In this document: positions 8,510-18,348 of the stretch, one piece after another
Numbering within the stretch: the first letter of the stretch is position 1
Layout of the letters: every line of letters begins with the position of its first letter
Assembly: GCA_027214385.1 (NCBI GenBank)
Contig: JAPVXR010000012.1
Location: 79,515-143,514 of the forward strand
DNA from: Cryomorphaceae bacterium 1068
GTDB lineage: Bacteria > Bacteroidota > Bacteroidia > Flavobacteriales_D > Cryomorphaceae
Direction: 5' to 3'
Length of the DNA stretch: 64,000 nt
Program-made: the position numbers and the translations under genes
Notes under the pieces: model-generated
What the model saw: the letters and a program-made list of their open reading frames with translations, nothing else
What the model was told of the DNA's origin: nothing
The model's database searches: none

Positions 8510-9883
8510 CTACGCGTTCAGAGTTTTAAGAAATTCAAAGAGCCCGTGATGGTCATCAGATTTTAGAATGATACCATGTACACAGGTATTTCTGTTGAGA
8601 CGGTCTATGAGGCTGATATCAAATCGTGAAGCCAAAATATAAACCGGAGTATGCGGGTGAGCGGCCTCAAAATCAGTTAAAAAAGACCAGAGGTCGTCGC
8701 AAGAATCTTCGTCGAGAATGACGACTTCCGCTATACCCGTATCTTCATTGGTAGAGAGATATTCATCAAGATCTTTATTCAGATCAAAATTCATTTCGAG
8801 TGCAATGTCCTCTACTGTGTTTTTGAGGATCATACTCTGCAAGCTATCCTTGCAAATAAGGCTAACCTTTTGAATATGTGCGCTTATGATTCCACTTTCC
8901 TCTTCAGTAGATTCTATCATATTATTAATCTCGTGGATTCTCTCATCCAGCTTAATAGCCGTTTCTTTTAAATGTTTAAGATTGTCGGCACTGTATTCCT
9001 CAGAAAGCAAGTCTACTAAGCCGATAACGGAAGAGGCAGGGCCTCTCAATAAATGTGAATTCATAAACGCATAGTCAATTAATTTTTGCGTTTGTTCCAT
9101 GATGATCTGTTCTTTCTTCTTTTGCTCATCGATGTTGCGAATTATTCCCGATATTCTGAGTGGACTTCTTTTGGAGTCGCGCTCCATCACCTTACCATCT
9201 GAGTGCACCCAGATGTACTCGTTATGATTATTGAGAACTCTATACTCGATGGAGTAATCGTCGTTTTGGCTTTCCAGTACATTGAGCCAATTGAGCTTAA
9301 CTCGTTGGCGGTCGGTAGGGTGTACTTTCGAAAGGAAATATTCTTGATCGAACTCAACCACTGTCATTTCTTTTTCGAAGATACCGACATGTGCGTCATA
9401 GACGGAAACTTTTTCAATGGATGAATACCACTCCCAAACTGCTTGATTTGAAGCTTCAAGGGAATTTTTAAGCTTCGTGATCATGTCTGAGAAAATCTCT
9501 GCATCAAGATTTCCTTTGCCCATCGATCGCATCACTCCATAGTAATAATCAGTCTTTTCTTCAAATGGCAATTTGGTCAATCGAAGTTCGTAAACACCGG
9601 TCTGACCATCTTTGCTCTGCATGTGCCAGGTCACGATTTTCGCTTCCCTTGGCTCAAGACCTTTGTGAATTTCTGTTAGTGTATTGAAATTGTTTTGATC
9701 CATGCTGAGATCATCAAATCCAACATTGAGAAGATCATCTCGATCATACCCGGATAATGCCAGAAATGCTTCATTGAACATCACAAATTTTGATGAGTTA
9801 CACCAAAACATGGGGATGAGAGACTTATTAAATGTCTCGTTGAAGAGCTCGATTTTAGAATGATCGGATAATGGCCCTGTCAT
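8510..9883 (-). CDS. PAS-PAS-DHp-receiver-like signalling protein without ATPase domain
   Basis: A 457-residue cytoplasmic protein with no membrane helix. Domains in order: PAS at about 10-130, a second PAS with PAC-like tail at about 145-260, a helical hairpin at about 262-325 carrying the H-box-like NSHLLRGPASSVIGLVDLL, and a C-terminal receiver-like domain (about 340-457) with the phospho-acceptor strand AEVVILDEDS and the conserved Lys in GIILKSD. The N-terminal acidic pair of a real receiver is replaced by LICKDS. The HATPase_c domain expected after the H-box is absent, so the protein cannot autophosphorylate. It may act in phosphotransfer or as a scaffold for another kinase. It is followed five bases later by the nucleotidase gene. 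Confidence 0.75.
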   Translation of the reverse strand: MTGPLSDHSKIELFNETFNKSLIPMFWCNSSKFVMFNEAFLALSGYDRDDLLNVGFDDLSMDQNNFNTLTEIHKGLEPREAKIVTWHMQSKDGQTGVYELRLTKLPFEEKTDYYYGVMRSMGKGNLDAEIFSDMITKLKNSLEASNQAVWEWYSSIEKVSVYDAHVGIFEKEMTVVEFDQEYFLSKVHPTDRQRVKLNWLNVLESQNDDYSIEYRVLNNHNEYIWVHSDGKVMERDSKRSPLRISGIIRNIDEQKKKEQIIMEQTQKLIDYAFMNSHLLRGPASSVIGLVDLLSEEYSADNLKHLKETAIKLDERIHEINNMIESTEEESGIISAHIQKVSLICKDSLQSMILKNTVEDIALEMNFDLNKDLDEYLSTNEDTGIAEVVILDEDSCDDLWSFLTDFEAAHPHTPVYILASRFDISLIDRLNRNTCVHGIILKSDDHHGLFEFLKTLNA

Positions 9884-10148
9884 TGATGGTTGGTTTGATT
9901 AGCCTTTGCTCAATATCTGATGGGGGTGAGTCATATCCATCAGCCAATGTTATTTTTTACAAAACTATTCTAATTCTCGAAAGATAAGCGCTTTCGAGGT
10001 TTTTGGCCTCTCATCAACTAAACTCGAATGTTTCTTTTAACTTCACTTCATCTCATTTATATTCCTTTTTTTTAGAGCCCCACATTTCTGATTCTTTTTT
10101 AAATTGCCTGTTTTCACCATCACCAACAATGTGATAGATTAAAATATT

Positions 10149-12050
10149 ATGATGGATTTCCAAGTAAAGAGTTTTGATGATTACAAAGCCACGTATGCCA
10201 AAAGTGTCGAACAACCTGAAGAATTTTGGAACGGAATAGCCGATCAATATTCTTGGATAAAAAAATGGGATAAAACACTCGACTGGGAGTTTGAAACTCC
10301 CTCGGTTAAGTGGTTTTTAAATGGTCAGCTCAACATTACTGAAAATTGTCTGGATCGCCATTTAGAAAAAAGAGGAAATAAACTGGCGCTTATTTGGGAG
10401 CCAAATGATCCCAAAGAGCGATTCATCAGATATACGTACCGGGAGCTTCATGAGAAAGTCTGCAAGTTTGCCAACGTCCTAAAAGCAAAGGGAATTCAAA
10501 AAGGAGATCGTATTGCGCTCTACATGCCGATGATCCCTGAATTGACAATCGCTGTTTTGGCTTGCGCCAGGATTGGAGCTGTTCATTCGGTCGTTTTCGC
10601 GGGCTTTTCGGCCAATGCCCTAGCCGATCGAATCAACGATTCAGAATGCAAAATGGTAATCACCGCTGACGGACTTTACCGCGGTACAAAGGAGATTCCC
10701 GTTAAACTGGTGGTGAATGAAGCACTGAAGGAATGTTCGTGTGTGGAGTCTGTTTTGGTAGTCGAAAGAACTCAATGGTCTGTGAAAATGGAAGAAGGGA
10801 GAGACTTTTGGCTTCATGAAGAATTGGAAAAAGTTGATGCCGACTGTCCCGCAGAACCAATGGATTCGGAGGATATGCTATTCATTCTTTACACTTCGGG
10901 AAGTACCGGGAAACCCAAGGGAGTGGTTCATACTTGTGGTGGATACATGGTATATGCGGGTTATAGTTTTGCCAATGTGTTTCAACCTGAAGAGAGTGAT
11001 GTGTACTGGTGTACGGCCGATGTGGGTTGGATTACCGGTCACACTTACATTATCTACGGACCGCTTCTCAATGGAACGACTACGGTTATGTTTGAAGGTG
11101 TACCTACTTATCCGGGGCCTGGTCGTTTTTGGCAAGTATGCGACAAGCATGGAGTCAATCAATTCTACACCGCACCCACCGCGATTCGCGCTTTGATGGC
11201 CCATGGAGAGGATCACGTATTAAGTTATGGCCTGTATACTTTGAAAGTACTTGGAACGGTGGGAGAGCCCATCAATCAAGAGGCATGGGAATGGTACCAC
11301 ATTCACGTAGGAAAAGAAAAATGTCCTGTTGTAGATACTTGGTGGCAAACCGAGACAGGGGGGATTATGATTTCGGGATTGGGAAATCACAGTCCGATGA
11401 AACCGACTTATGCGGGGTACCCCTTACCCGGAATTCAGCCGGTCCTGCTCGATCAAGAAGGGAATGAGATTGAAGGCAATGGAGAAGAAGGTTACTTAGC
11501 GGTAAAATTCCCTTGGCCAAGCATGCTAAGAACGACCTACGGTGATCACGAGCGCTGCAAGAACACTTACTTCTCACATTACAAGGGATACTACTTCACT
11601 GGCGATGGAGCGCGTAGAGAAGAAAATGGTATGTATCGAATCATTGGAAGAGTAGACGATGTGATCAATGTATCAGGCCATCGATTCGGAACAGCCGAAA
11701 TCGAAAACGCGATTAATGCCAACGATCATTTGGTGGCTGAAAGCGCGGTGGTAGGTTATCCTCACGATATCAAAGGGCAGGGTATTTATGCCTATGTCAT
11801 CACCAAAGAGAAGCCCGAAAACCCGGATAAGCTGCGTGCTGAGATTATAGAAACGGTGGTTGCTCAGATTGGGAAGATTGCCAAACCGGACAAAATCCAA
11901 TTTGTGAGCGGTCTGCCAAAAACCCGAAGCGGAAAAATCATGAGGCGAATTCTACGAAAAGTAGCTGAAGGAGACACGAGTAATTTGGGCGATACCTCCA
12001 CGCTGCTCGATCCGGACGTGGTAGAAGAAATCAAGACAGGAGCTCTCTGA
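10149..12050 (+). CDS. acs: Acetyl-CoA synthetase (acetate--CoA ligase)
   Basis: A 633-residue ANL-superfamily enzyme that converts acetate, ATP and CoA to acetyl-CoA. Motifs in order: the P-loop-like YTSGSTGKPKG (about residues 247-257), WWQTETGG (about 398-405), the hinge GRVDDVINVSGHR, and the C-terminal catalytic lysine in PKTRSGKIMRR (about 596-606), the lysine that is acetylated in known Acs enzymes. Length is within the family range (about 630-650). The start has two consecutive ATGs; the first is used here. A 264-base gap with AT-rich sequence precedes it. Monocistronic, facing the same direction as the DUF4442 gene. Confidence 0.95.
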   Translation: MMDFQVKSFDDYKATYAKSVEQPEEFWNGIADQYSWIKKWDKTLDWEFETPSVKWFLNGQLNITENCLDRHLEKRGNKLALIWEPNDPKERFIRYTYRELHEKVCKFANVLKAKGIQKGDRIALYMPMIPELTIAVLACARIGAVHSVVFAGFSANALADRINDSECKMVITADGLYRGTKEIPVKLVVNEALKECSCVESVLVVERTQWSVKMEEGRDFWLHEELEKVDADCPAEPMDSEDMLFILYTSGSTGKPKGVVHTCGGYMVYAGYSFANVFQPEESDVYWCTADVGWITGHTYIIYGPLLNGTTTVMFEGVPTYPGPGRFWQVCDKHGVNQFYTAPTAIRALMAHGEDHVLSYGLYTLKVLGTVGEPINQEAWEWYHIHVGKEKCPVVDTWWQTETGGIMISGLGNHSPMKPTYAGYPLPGIQPVLLDQEGNEIEGNGEEGYLAVKFPWPSMLRTTYGDHERCKNTYFSHYKGYYFTGDGARREENGMYRIIGRVDDVINVSGHRFGTAEIENAINANDHLVAESAVVGYPHDIKGQGIYAYVITKEKPENPDKLRAEIIETVVAQIGKIAKPDKIQFVSGLPKTRSGKIMRRILRKVAEGDTSNLGDTSTLLDPDVVEEIKTGAL

Positions 12051-12113
12051 TTTCTTAATCAAATGAAAAAATGATGGAATAGGTTACTTTTAGTTTATAT
12101 TTTGAATTCACCT

Positions 12114-12620
12114 ATGGAACCTGAGGTAACCGTGCCAATACTCAACAAAGAAGCTAAAGACTACATTCGTAAGGCTTCCAATCCTTTCCTCTTCAAATTG
12201 GGTTTGGGACTTAAGCTTCCTTCGGCATTGTTCTGGAGCTTACGCATAAAATCACTAAGTCTCGAAAAATGCGAGGTTACGATTCCATTTAAATGGCGCA
12301 CTCAAAATCCGTTTAGGTCCATCTACTTTGCAGCTATGGCTGGCGCGGCTGAACTCTCGACGGGTGCGCTTTGTCAATTGAGTCAGGCAGGAAAGGGAAG
12401 GTACAGTATGTTGGTCGTTGATTTTCGTGCCGAGTATTATAAAAAGGCCAACCAAAAAATCACCTTTACTTGCAATCAGGGATTGGAATTAAATGCCTTG
12501 GTCGACTCCCTCGAAATAGGCAGTTCCGATAAACTTACTATGATCTCTGCAGGCACCAATCCCGACGGAGAGGAGGTGGCCAAGTTTTTTGTTACGTGGT
12601 CTTTTAAAAGAAAGAAATAG
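12114..12620 (+). CDS. DUF4442 domain protein (hotdog-fold thioesterase-like)
   Basis: A 168-residue protein of the DUF4442 family, which has a hotdog thioesterase fold. The segments PFKWRTQNPFRSIYFAAMAGAAEL and the last-strand region EVAKFFVTWSFKRK are those seen in the family. The substrate is unknown; an acyl-CoA or acyl-ACP is inferred. An ATG at 12114 is preferred to an in-frame TTG 12 bases upstream because the TTG lies inside a near-perfect promoter element (TATATTTTG, 12097-12105). It lies 63 bases after acs, so a link to acyl-CoA metabolism is plausible but not shown. Converges with the DUF6503 gene. Confidence 0.8.
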   Translation: MEPEVTVPILNKEAKDYIRKASNPFLFKLGLGLKLPSALFWSLRIKSLSLEKCEVTIPFKWRTQNPFRSIYFAAMAGAAELSTGALCQLSQAGKGRYSMLVVDFRAEYYKKANQKITFTCNQGLELNALVDSLEIGSSDKLTMISAGTNPDGEEVAKFFVTWSFKRKK

Positions 12621-12641
12621 TCTGGGATCAACGTTTTTGAT

Positions 12642-13433
12642 CTACTTGATTTTTACCATTCCCTCAAGTGCCGAGAAATCAAACTCATCTTCCGTCATAA
12701 ATTTTAATCCGCTTAGCCGGGCTTTACCTAACTGTCTTGTTAGTCCGGAGTCTTTCCTCCATTCCCAAAATTTCCAAGAGTGAGCCAAGGCAACACCATC
12801 CACATCCTTGTAGTCATGATACGAAATCGCATGCGGATCTTCCTCGGCTTCTTCTATAGTGGAACCTCCTGCGGTTACGATGTAAGCGGCCACTTCCATA
12901 AGGTGCGTTTCAGTATCTGAATAAGTGATGTACCAATCGTCGGGAGCATCGCCTACGCCTTCTCCGAATGTAAGCTTTTGGGAGTTGTAGGTTTCGCCAT
13001 TTAGGGTAGTTTGTTCTTCATCAGACCAATTGGTACCGGGATCACTTAGTTTGTATGGAAACAAGAAGAAGTAGGACCAGGTGTAAGCAGCAAATCGTGC
13101 AGAACCGTGATTGTTAAAGCTCGTGTCTGCATAGACCAGGTCTTCGTCGTAATACAATTCACGACCATCTTTATAAACTATTTTTCCTTTTGAAGAATTG
13201 GTAGCTAGGATCATGCTTCCGTTAAGTCGCTCCGTTCCACCAAACTCTAAGACGATATCAAATTGAACAATCTCATTTGAGAGAAAAGCCGTTTTGGAAT
13301 GAGCGGCTTCGATTCTTTGAGTTGCACTTAGTTCAACAACAGTTGATGGATTATCTGTTGTTTGTTGTTTCGAATCGTACTGAGTACATGAGATCATAGC
13401 TACAGCGGACAGTATATAAAGTATTTCTTTCAT
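12642..13433 (-). CDS. DUF6503 family lipoprotein
   Basis: A 263-residue exported lipoprotein: the signal ends at SAVAMISC (Cys about 16). The body is a beta-rich domain with the pattern of Bacteroidota DUF6503 proteins (AHSKTAFLSNEIVQFDIVL, later TWSYFFLFPYKLSDPG and AHSWKFWEWR). The ATG at 13433 places the signal peptide at the very N-terminus; an in-frame ATG 30 bases upstream would bury it. The family has no known biochemical role; a LolA/LolB-like or YceI-like lipid-binding shell is possible but not demonstrable here. Confidence 0.75.
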   Translation of the reverse strand: MKEILYILSAVAMISCTQYDSKQQTTDNPSTVVELSATQRIEAAHSKTAFLSNEIVQFDIVLEFGGTERLNGSMILATNSSKGKIVYKDGRELYYDEDLVYADTSFNNHGSARFAAYTWSYFFLFPYKLSDPGTNWSDEEQTTLNGETYNSQKLTFGEGVGDAPDDWYITYSDTETHLMEVAAYIVTAGGSTIEEAEEDPHAISYHDYKDVDGVALAHSWKFWEWRKDSGLTRQLGKARLSGLKFMTEDEFDFSALEGMVKIK

Positions 13434-13555
13434 GGTGGCGAATGTATGAATAAGGCATAGCAAATAATACGCGGTAAGGCGACATATTATCTGAATTCAG
13501 TTGGCGTCCAATTATTACTTTCTAGAACTAGCGGTAGAATACAAGTTTTGATTTT

Positions 13556-13563
13556 TAGTTTTG
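13556..13563 (+). promoter_or_regulatory. TAnnTTTG promoter element
   Basis: TAGTTTTG matches the Bacteroidota -7 element exactly and lies 16 bases before the ATG at 13580. No clear TTTG -33 box is visible at the usual distance. Confidence 0.45.
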
Positions 13564-13579
13564 TGGCGAATATAGATCG

Positions 13580-14170
13580 ATGAAAAGAGCTGAAATCATT
13601 CTAACATCCTTGGTCGTTATAGCCATGACGATGAACTATCTTAAGCTTCCTTTTAACGGGGTGCTGTCCGTGCTTTCCATAACAGGTTTGGCCGTTTATT
13701 ATTACCCGTTTTTCCCGCTAATGGTGACGGGAAACTCTCTGAAAACTCTTTTTTCAGGAACTAAATCAAAGTCTGTGCTCTTTATGGCTTTTGTTACCGG
13801 AATCGGACTTTCTACTCTTTTGGTGGGCCTTCTCTTCAAAATACAGCTTTGGCCAATGGGCGATACATTGCTGACTGTTGGGTTGTTTTCTACCGTTGTG
13901 CTCATGGCAGTCAATGCCTTCCGATTTAAGAAAACGGCTGAAGATTTGTTTAAGGGCCTGTTGATACGCTGCGCTGTTGCTTTCTTTGTGGGGGCATTAG
14001 CCTACCTGATTTCAAACGATGCTTTGCTGGAACACCATTTTGGGGATAATCCCGAATACATGGAAGCTTATAAAGAATGGACAGAGAATCCTGATGACGC
14101 CGAAGCTATTGAGAGACTTCAGCGAGAGCAGATGAAGCTTCAAGAAGTGGAGCGTAAATCTGCAAATTAA
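13580..14170 (+). CDS. Membrane protein with GldL-like helix motif, unknown function
   Basis: A 196-residue protein with about five membrane helices in the first 150 residues and a charged, coiled-coil-like C-terminus (EAIERLQREQMKLQEVERK). The helix LLFKIQLWPMGDTLLTVG resembles the FKxxHWPGA-type membrane motif seen in GldL and in the protein at 44.5 kb. No enzyme motif was found. A TAnnTTTG promoter element precedes it. It converges with the DUF6134 gene, leaving about 30 bases. Confidence 0.6.
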   Translation: MKRAEIILTSLVVIAMTMNYLKLPFNGVLSVLSITGLAVYYYPFFPLMVTGNSLKTLFSGTKSKSVLFMAFVTGIGLSTLLVGLLFKIQLWPMGDTLLTVGLFSTVVLMAVNAFRFKKTAEDLFKGLLIRCAVAFFVGALAYLISNDALLEHHFGDNPEYMEAYKEWTENPDDAEAIERLQREQMKLQEVERKSAN

Positions 14171-14200
14171 TTTGGATCAACTAAATAGGTGATGCAGCGA

Positions 14201-14824
14201 TCAATCCATACGGATCCCTGACTGGTCTCTGACGCGATAGATGTACAGTTCGGGTACGAAGGGTCTGATTACCTCAATCTGATTAAGTCCTTCGTTAGGT
14301 GAGTAAATGTAAGTGCTTACACTTCTTTCGCTTCCATTTTCAGAGAGAGCATACTTTTGAACACCTTGAATGTCTAGCTCCTTTATTTCTCCTTCTGTTT
14401 CCGAAAGACTTATTTCCTCGCCAATAGGTTCATGAAAATAGAGCTTGGCTGAGCTCGACCTGATTTCACCGGCGTAGATTTTACTCTCGCGGCCATCCTT
14501 TTCGATAGTGTAGAATCCATTTCCTTTTTTAATCCTGGTGTCAGAATAGATGCTTCCATTCACATAAAGTATAGCCGTTGAGTATTGAAGCACTCCGTCT
14601 TCAAAAACAGCCAGAATCTTATTGGTCATTTGTACCTTAAATAAAACGCGAATAGTGACGTCCGAAGAAATTTCAAACTTAGTCACGTTGCCATCATGTC
14701 TTTTGGTGGCAGTGAGGTATCCTACATCTTTTTTGTCTGATGTGATCTTGTAATGCCTCTTATACACTTGTCCATTGGCCAAGCCTACAATCAGCAACAG
14801 GAAGATGATTAAGCTTTTTTTCAT
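14201..14824 (-). CDS. DUF6134 family secreted protein
   Basis: A 207-residue protein with a classical signal peptide (residues 1-18, cleaved after ANG). The mature part is beta-rich and opens with the family pattern YKITSDKKDVGYLTATK, continuing through RVLFKVQMTNKILAVFEDGVL. The family occurs in Bacteroidota and is likely periplasmic; its fold resembles proteins that read out a polar lipid or glycan, but no function is known. It is separated by 51 bases from the response regulator gene on the same strand. Confidence 0.7.
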   Translation of the reverse strand: MKKSLIIFLLLIVGLANGQVYKRHYKITSDKKDVGYLTATKRHDGNVTKFEISSDVTIRVLFKVQMTNKILAVFEDGVLQYSTAILYVNGSIYSDTRIKKGNGFYTIEKDGRESKIYAGEIRSSSAKLYFHEPIGEEISLSETEGEIKELDIQGVQKYALSENGSERSVSTYIYSPNEGLNQIEVIRPFVPELYIYRVRDQSGIRMD

Positions 14825-14875
14825 GTTTACACCCGGTATGACATGTTCTGATTTTAATGTTACGTATTGAGTTGC

Positions 14876-15277
14876 CTAAAGGTTAAGGTTTTCAATATCT
14901 TCTTTTGATAAAGGTTTCTGTAGATAAGCTTTGATAGAGGCGTATGAAAAGGCCCTTGTTTTATCCTTAGGGTTAATACTCGAGCTCAATAATACCATGT
15001 GACTTTTGTTGAATGAAATGCTCTTGCTATTAATGAAGTCCAATACTTCCCATCCATCTTTTTGAGGCATATTGATATCTAATAAAATCAAATCAGGTTC
15101 TTCGAACCCTATATTCTCCTGTTCTGTAAGTTCCAAGATGAAGTCTGATCCATCGTGAAATTCTCTGTAAGAACCGAATAGATTTGTGCGTTCCAGAGTC
15201 TTCTTAATCAATAATCGTGATATCGGATCATCATCTACAATCCAGACTGTTTTTGATATCTCATATGATTCTGTCAT
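14876..15277 (-). CDS. Single-domain response regulator (CheY-like)
   Basis: A 133-residue receiver domain with no output domain. Conserved residues: acidic pair WIVDDDP (about 13-18), phospho-acceptor Asp in LILLDINMP (about 66), Ser/Thr switch in VLLSSS, and Lys in YLQKPL. It resembles the Rcp1/CheY-type stand-alone receivers that are frequent in Bacteroidota beside PAS-rich kinases. It lacks an adjacent kinase; the PAS-DHp-receiver protein at 8.5 kb is the nearest signalling gene. Confidence 0.88.
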   Translation of the reverse strand: MTESYEISKTVWIVDDDPISRLLIKKTLERTNLFGSYREFHDGSDFILELTEQENIGFEEPDLILLDINMPQKDGWEVLDFINSKSISFNKSHMVLLSSSINPKDKTRAFSYASIKAYLQKPLSKEDIENLNL

Positions 15278-15428
15278 GAATGACTAACTTTTATCTGAAT
15301 ATCTTACGTGTAAGGTATAAAAATTTGAATGTGATGAATTTTAAGGATGTGCTTGCCTAGCGGATTATTTTTATTTCAATGCCAGTATCATTTTTCAAAA
15401 AATTAAAATAGACAGATTAGAGCTTTTG

Positions 15429-18158
15429 CTATCCCGTATATCCCATCACCCCCGAAATAGCATTAATGCTAAGCAAGAGTGAGAGCAATAATTCCTCTTC
15501 TTTTTCTCCATAACCATACTCTTTTTGCTCCCGCCAAGTTTTTAAAAGTCCAATCTGTTTTCGCTGCAGCGGAATTAGTAACTGTTCTCGGATAGAGTCG
15601 AGCTTAAAGAGCTCATCATCTTCATCTACTTCAAAAATTGCCGCAAATTCCTTTACTGTTTTATTTCGTTCTGCTTCGAACATAGAATGAAAGCGATTTC
15701 TGATTTCATCATTTTCTACGAGCGAAGAGTATTCTTTCATCATGATAGGATCGCTGAAGGATACTCCTGTTGCCGAGATGCTAAAGAGGTATGAAACGAA
15801 TGGATCTTTACTCGCAGCTTTTTTTATTTCTGCATATTCTGCACCTCTTTCTTTTCTTAGGCTCTCCAATGTTGAGCCTAACCCATACCACGAGGTCATA
15901 TTAAATCTTGACTGTGCCCAAGAGAATACCCAAGGTATAGCGCGCAGATCGCTCAGTGAATTGGCCCCCGTTCTTCTGGCGGGTCTGGAACCTATTCGGC
16001 CTGCTTCTATAGCATCTATGGGAGTGGCGCTGCGGTAAAATAGCATGAAATCCTTGCTAAGAATCAGTTCTTCATACACCGATCTGCTTTTCTTCGCCAT
16101 CCATTCAAGCGTGTCAAATAAGTAGTGTTTCTCATTTTTTGATTTGGAGGAAAGAACTGTCTTTGCCAAGGTGCCTGCCATGAGCAATTCCAAATTGTAG
16201 ACGGCGTTCACTCGGTTGGCATATTTTTGTTCTATGGTTTCCCCTTGTTCAGTCAAGCGGATATCACCTTTCAGGCTGTTTGGTGGCAGAGCATTGATAA
16301 AATCCTTTGTAGGTCCACCGCCGCGACTTATAGAGCCCCCTTTACCGTGAAAGAATCGAATGGTCACACCATGTTTTTCGCCAATCTCGGCAAGTTCTTG
16401 CTGCCCGCGATGCAATCCCCATTGGCTCGCCAGAATCCCGCCGTCCTTATTGCTGTCGCTGTAGCCTACCATCACCTGTTGCACTAAGTAGTCATCGTCA
16501 CGTAATCTCTTTTGGTAGGCGAGGGTATTTTTAGTGATGGAGTGGGAGAGAAACTCATCGAGAATCTGAGGGCCTGCCACTAAGTCATCAATTGTTTCAA
16601 ATAGAGGAACCACAGGTAGTTTGCAAACCACACCCTCTTGTTCTTTAACAAGTAGCCCTGCTTCTCTTGCTAATATGTATACAGCGAGCAAGTCAGAAAC
16701 ATGCCTTGTCATGCTAACGATAAGAGAACCTAAGCCTCTGCTTCCATAATTCTCCATAAAGCCTTCTAGCACTTTATAGACTTCAACTACGGCTTTTGCT
16801 TGTTCACCTTCAAGATCATTACCTCCTGTGAAGGGCCTCAGAGTTTCAAGTTCGTTTTGAATGAATTCTGTTCTCGCTTTAAATTCACAGCTTACATAAT
16901 GATCTCCGTCCAGATCAGCTGTATTAATCAATTGAGCAATTGCTTTTTCGTGAAATACTGAATTCTGACGAATGTCCAGTTCAGCGAGGTGAAACCCAAA
17001 GGTCTCAACCAAGCGAAGCACATCGTGAATTTCTTCCTGAGCGACAGTTTTTGCACCGTAGGCCAGTAGAGATTTTTGAAGGATTCGTAAATCTTCAATT
17101 AGCTCTCGCCTTAGTCGATAATCTGTATGGTCCTTTCGAAGGGTAGTAGAGTGCCCTCTCTCAATATTAAGCGGGACTTTGCTCAGAACTAAGCCTAGAA
17201 ATTGACGAAAGGCTTCTCCTTTGTTGCGAGAAAGTATTGAATCAGCTTTGCCACCCAATTCTTCCTTCATCTCCTTCACTCGAACCTGAAGGACATCAGG
17301 TGCTTTGTTCATATGAAGCTGAAAGCTGAGTGATTTAATGAGGTTTAGGAGGCTTCTACGAATTACCACAAACGCATAAAGACGAAACATCATGAGTGTT
17401 TCTTGGGTGATTTCTGCCGTTACAAATGGATGGCCATCTCGATCTCCACCTACCCAATCGCCGAAACGGTACCTGGGAAAAGCATTTTCCTTTTTCAAGT
17501 CTTTTGAGTCGAACCCATTGGCTTCGAGAGCGTACTTCAATCTTCTATCCAATACAGGCACAACTTCAGGGAAAACTTCTGAAAAATAGTGAAGTACATT
17601 TCTTCGTTCAGAGGGTACATCGGGCTTTTCAATAAAAATTTCTCCTGTGTGCCATAGCTTATATAGATTGCGACGCAATCTCGCTTCAGCACTCTTTTTT
17701 TCACTAGCCGAGAGCTGAGAGCTCAGCAAAGCTTTAAAGCTCAAGAATACAGACCTATGGTGCTCTAGAACGGTTGCACGTTTAGCTTCAGTGGGGTGAG
17801 CAGTAAGCACAGGCTCAATACGAAGCGAAGGAAGAGTATCAAGAATTTCGGATTTGCTAAAGCCATTCTCCAGAAGAATTTGAATGTTTTTGGCGAATAG
17901 CCCCTCCACTTTTCTCATATCGGGGTTCTCCTTTTGGCGGCGGTCTTCTACGCTAGCTTTCACTTCTACCATGTTTAGCAAGTGCGCCACTATGCTAAAG
18001 AGTTGAATATGCTTGTCTTCAAAGGTCTCTCCTCGGTAGTCTTTTATTTCGCCTACAAGAGGAAGCTGCATCGCAGTGTCTCGTTCTCCGTTTTCTTCTA
18101 GACTAATCTTGAAGTTTTTCAATAAATCGATAAAGACCATTTCTCTTTCAAAACCCAT
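15429..18158 (-). CDS. ppc: Phosphoenolpyruvate carboxylase
   Basis: A 909-residue enzyme that adds bicarbonate to PEP to form oxaloacetate, replenishing the TCA cycle. Catalytic segments: EPVLTAHPTEAKR with His 121, VGYSDSNKDGG, and FFHGKGGSISRGGGPT around residue 600, the glycine-rich bicarbonate/PEP loop. The C-terminus ends SGVMGYTG, variant of the usual xxxNTG tail. Length is within the family range. No allosteric partner is adjacent. A 190-base AT-rich gap separates it from the DtxR-type gene. Confidence 0.95.
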   Translation of the reverse strand: MGFEREMVFIDLLKNFKISLEENGERDTAMQLPLVGEIKDYRGETFEDKHIQLFSIVAHLLNMVEVKASVEDRRQKENPDMRKVEGLFAKNIQILLENGFSKSEILDTLPSLRIEPVLTAHPTEAKRATVLEHHRSVFLSFKALLSSQLSASEKKSAEARLRRNLYKLWHTGEIFIEKPDVPSERRNVLHYFSEVFPEVVPVLDRRLKYALEANGFDSKDLKKENAFPRYRFGDWVGGDRDGHPFVTAEITQETLMMFRLYAFVVIRRSLLNLIKSLSFQLHMNKAPDVLQVRVKEMKEELGGKADSILSRNKGEAFRQFLGLVLSKVPLNIERGHSTTLRKDHTDYRLRRELIEDLRILQKSLLAYGAKTVAQEEIHDVLRLVETFGFHLAELDIRQNSVFHEKAIAQLINTADLDGDHYVSCEFKARTEFIQNELETLRPFTGGNDLEGEQAKAVVEVYKVLEGFMENYGSRGLGSLIVSMTRHVSDLLAVYILAREAGLLVKEQEGVVCKLPVVPLFETIDDLVAGPQILDEFLSHSITKNTLAYQKRLRDDDYLVQQVMVGYSDSNKDGGILASQWGLHRGQQELAEIGEKHGVTIRFFHGKGGSISRGGGPTKDFINALPPNSLKGDIRLTEQGETIEQKYANRVNAVYNLELLMAGTLAKTVLSSKSKNEKHYLFDTLEWMAKKSRSVYEELILSKDFMLFYRSATPIDAIEAGRIGSRPARRTGANSLSDLRAIPWVFSWAQSRFNMTSWYGLGSTLESLRKERGAEYAEIKKAASKDPFVSYLFSISATGVSFSDPIMMKEYSSLVENDEIRNRFHSMFEAERNKTVKEFAAIFEVDEDDELFKLDSIREQLLIPLQRKQIGLLKTWREQKEYGYGEKEEELLLSLLLSINAISGVMGYTG

Positions 18159-18348
18159 CTGTTTTTATTTTTTCCGTAGATGACGAATATAAATGAAAGT
18201 CAATAAACTTTATTAAAATCTAATATTAATTCACTGTTCCATCATTTTATCTTATGTGATGCTAGCCTGGTTCATAAATCTTACTTATGAATTCAACGAA
18301 GATAGTAACTAGCTGAAAGCGGATTTATTAGAATTAATACCGCTCAAT

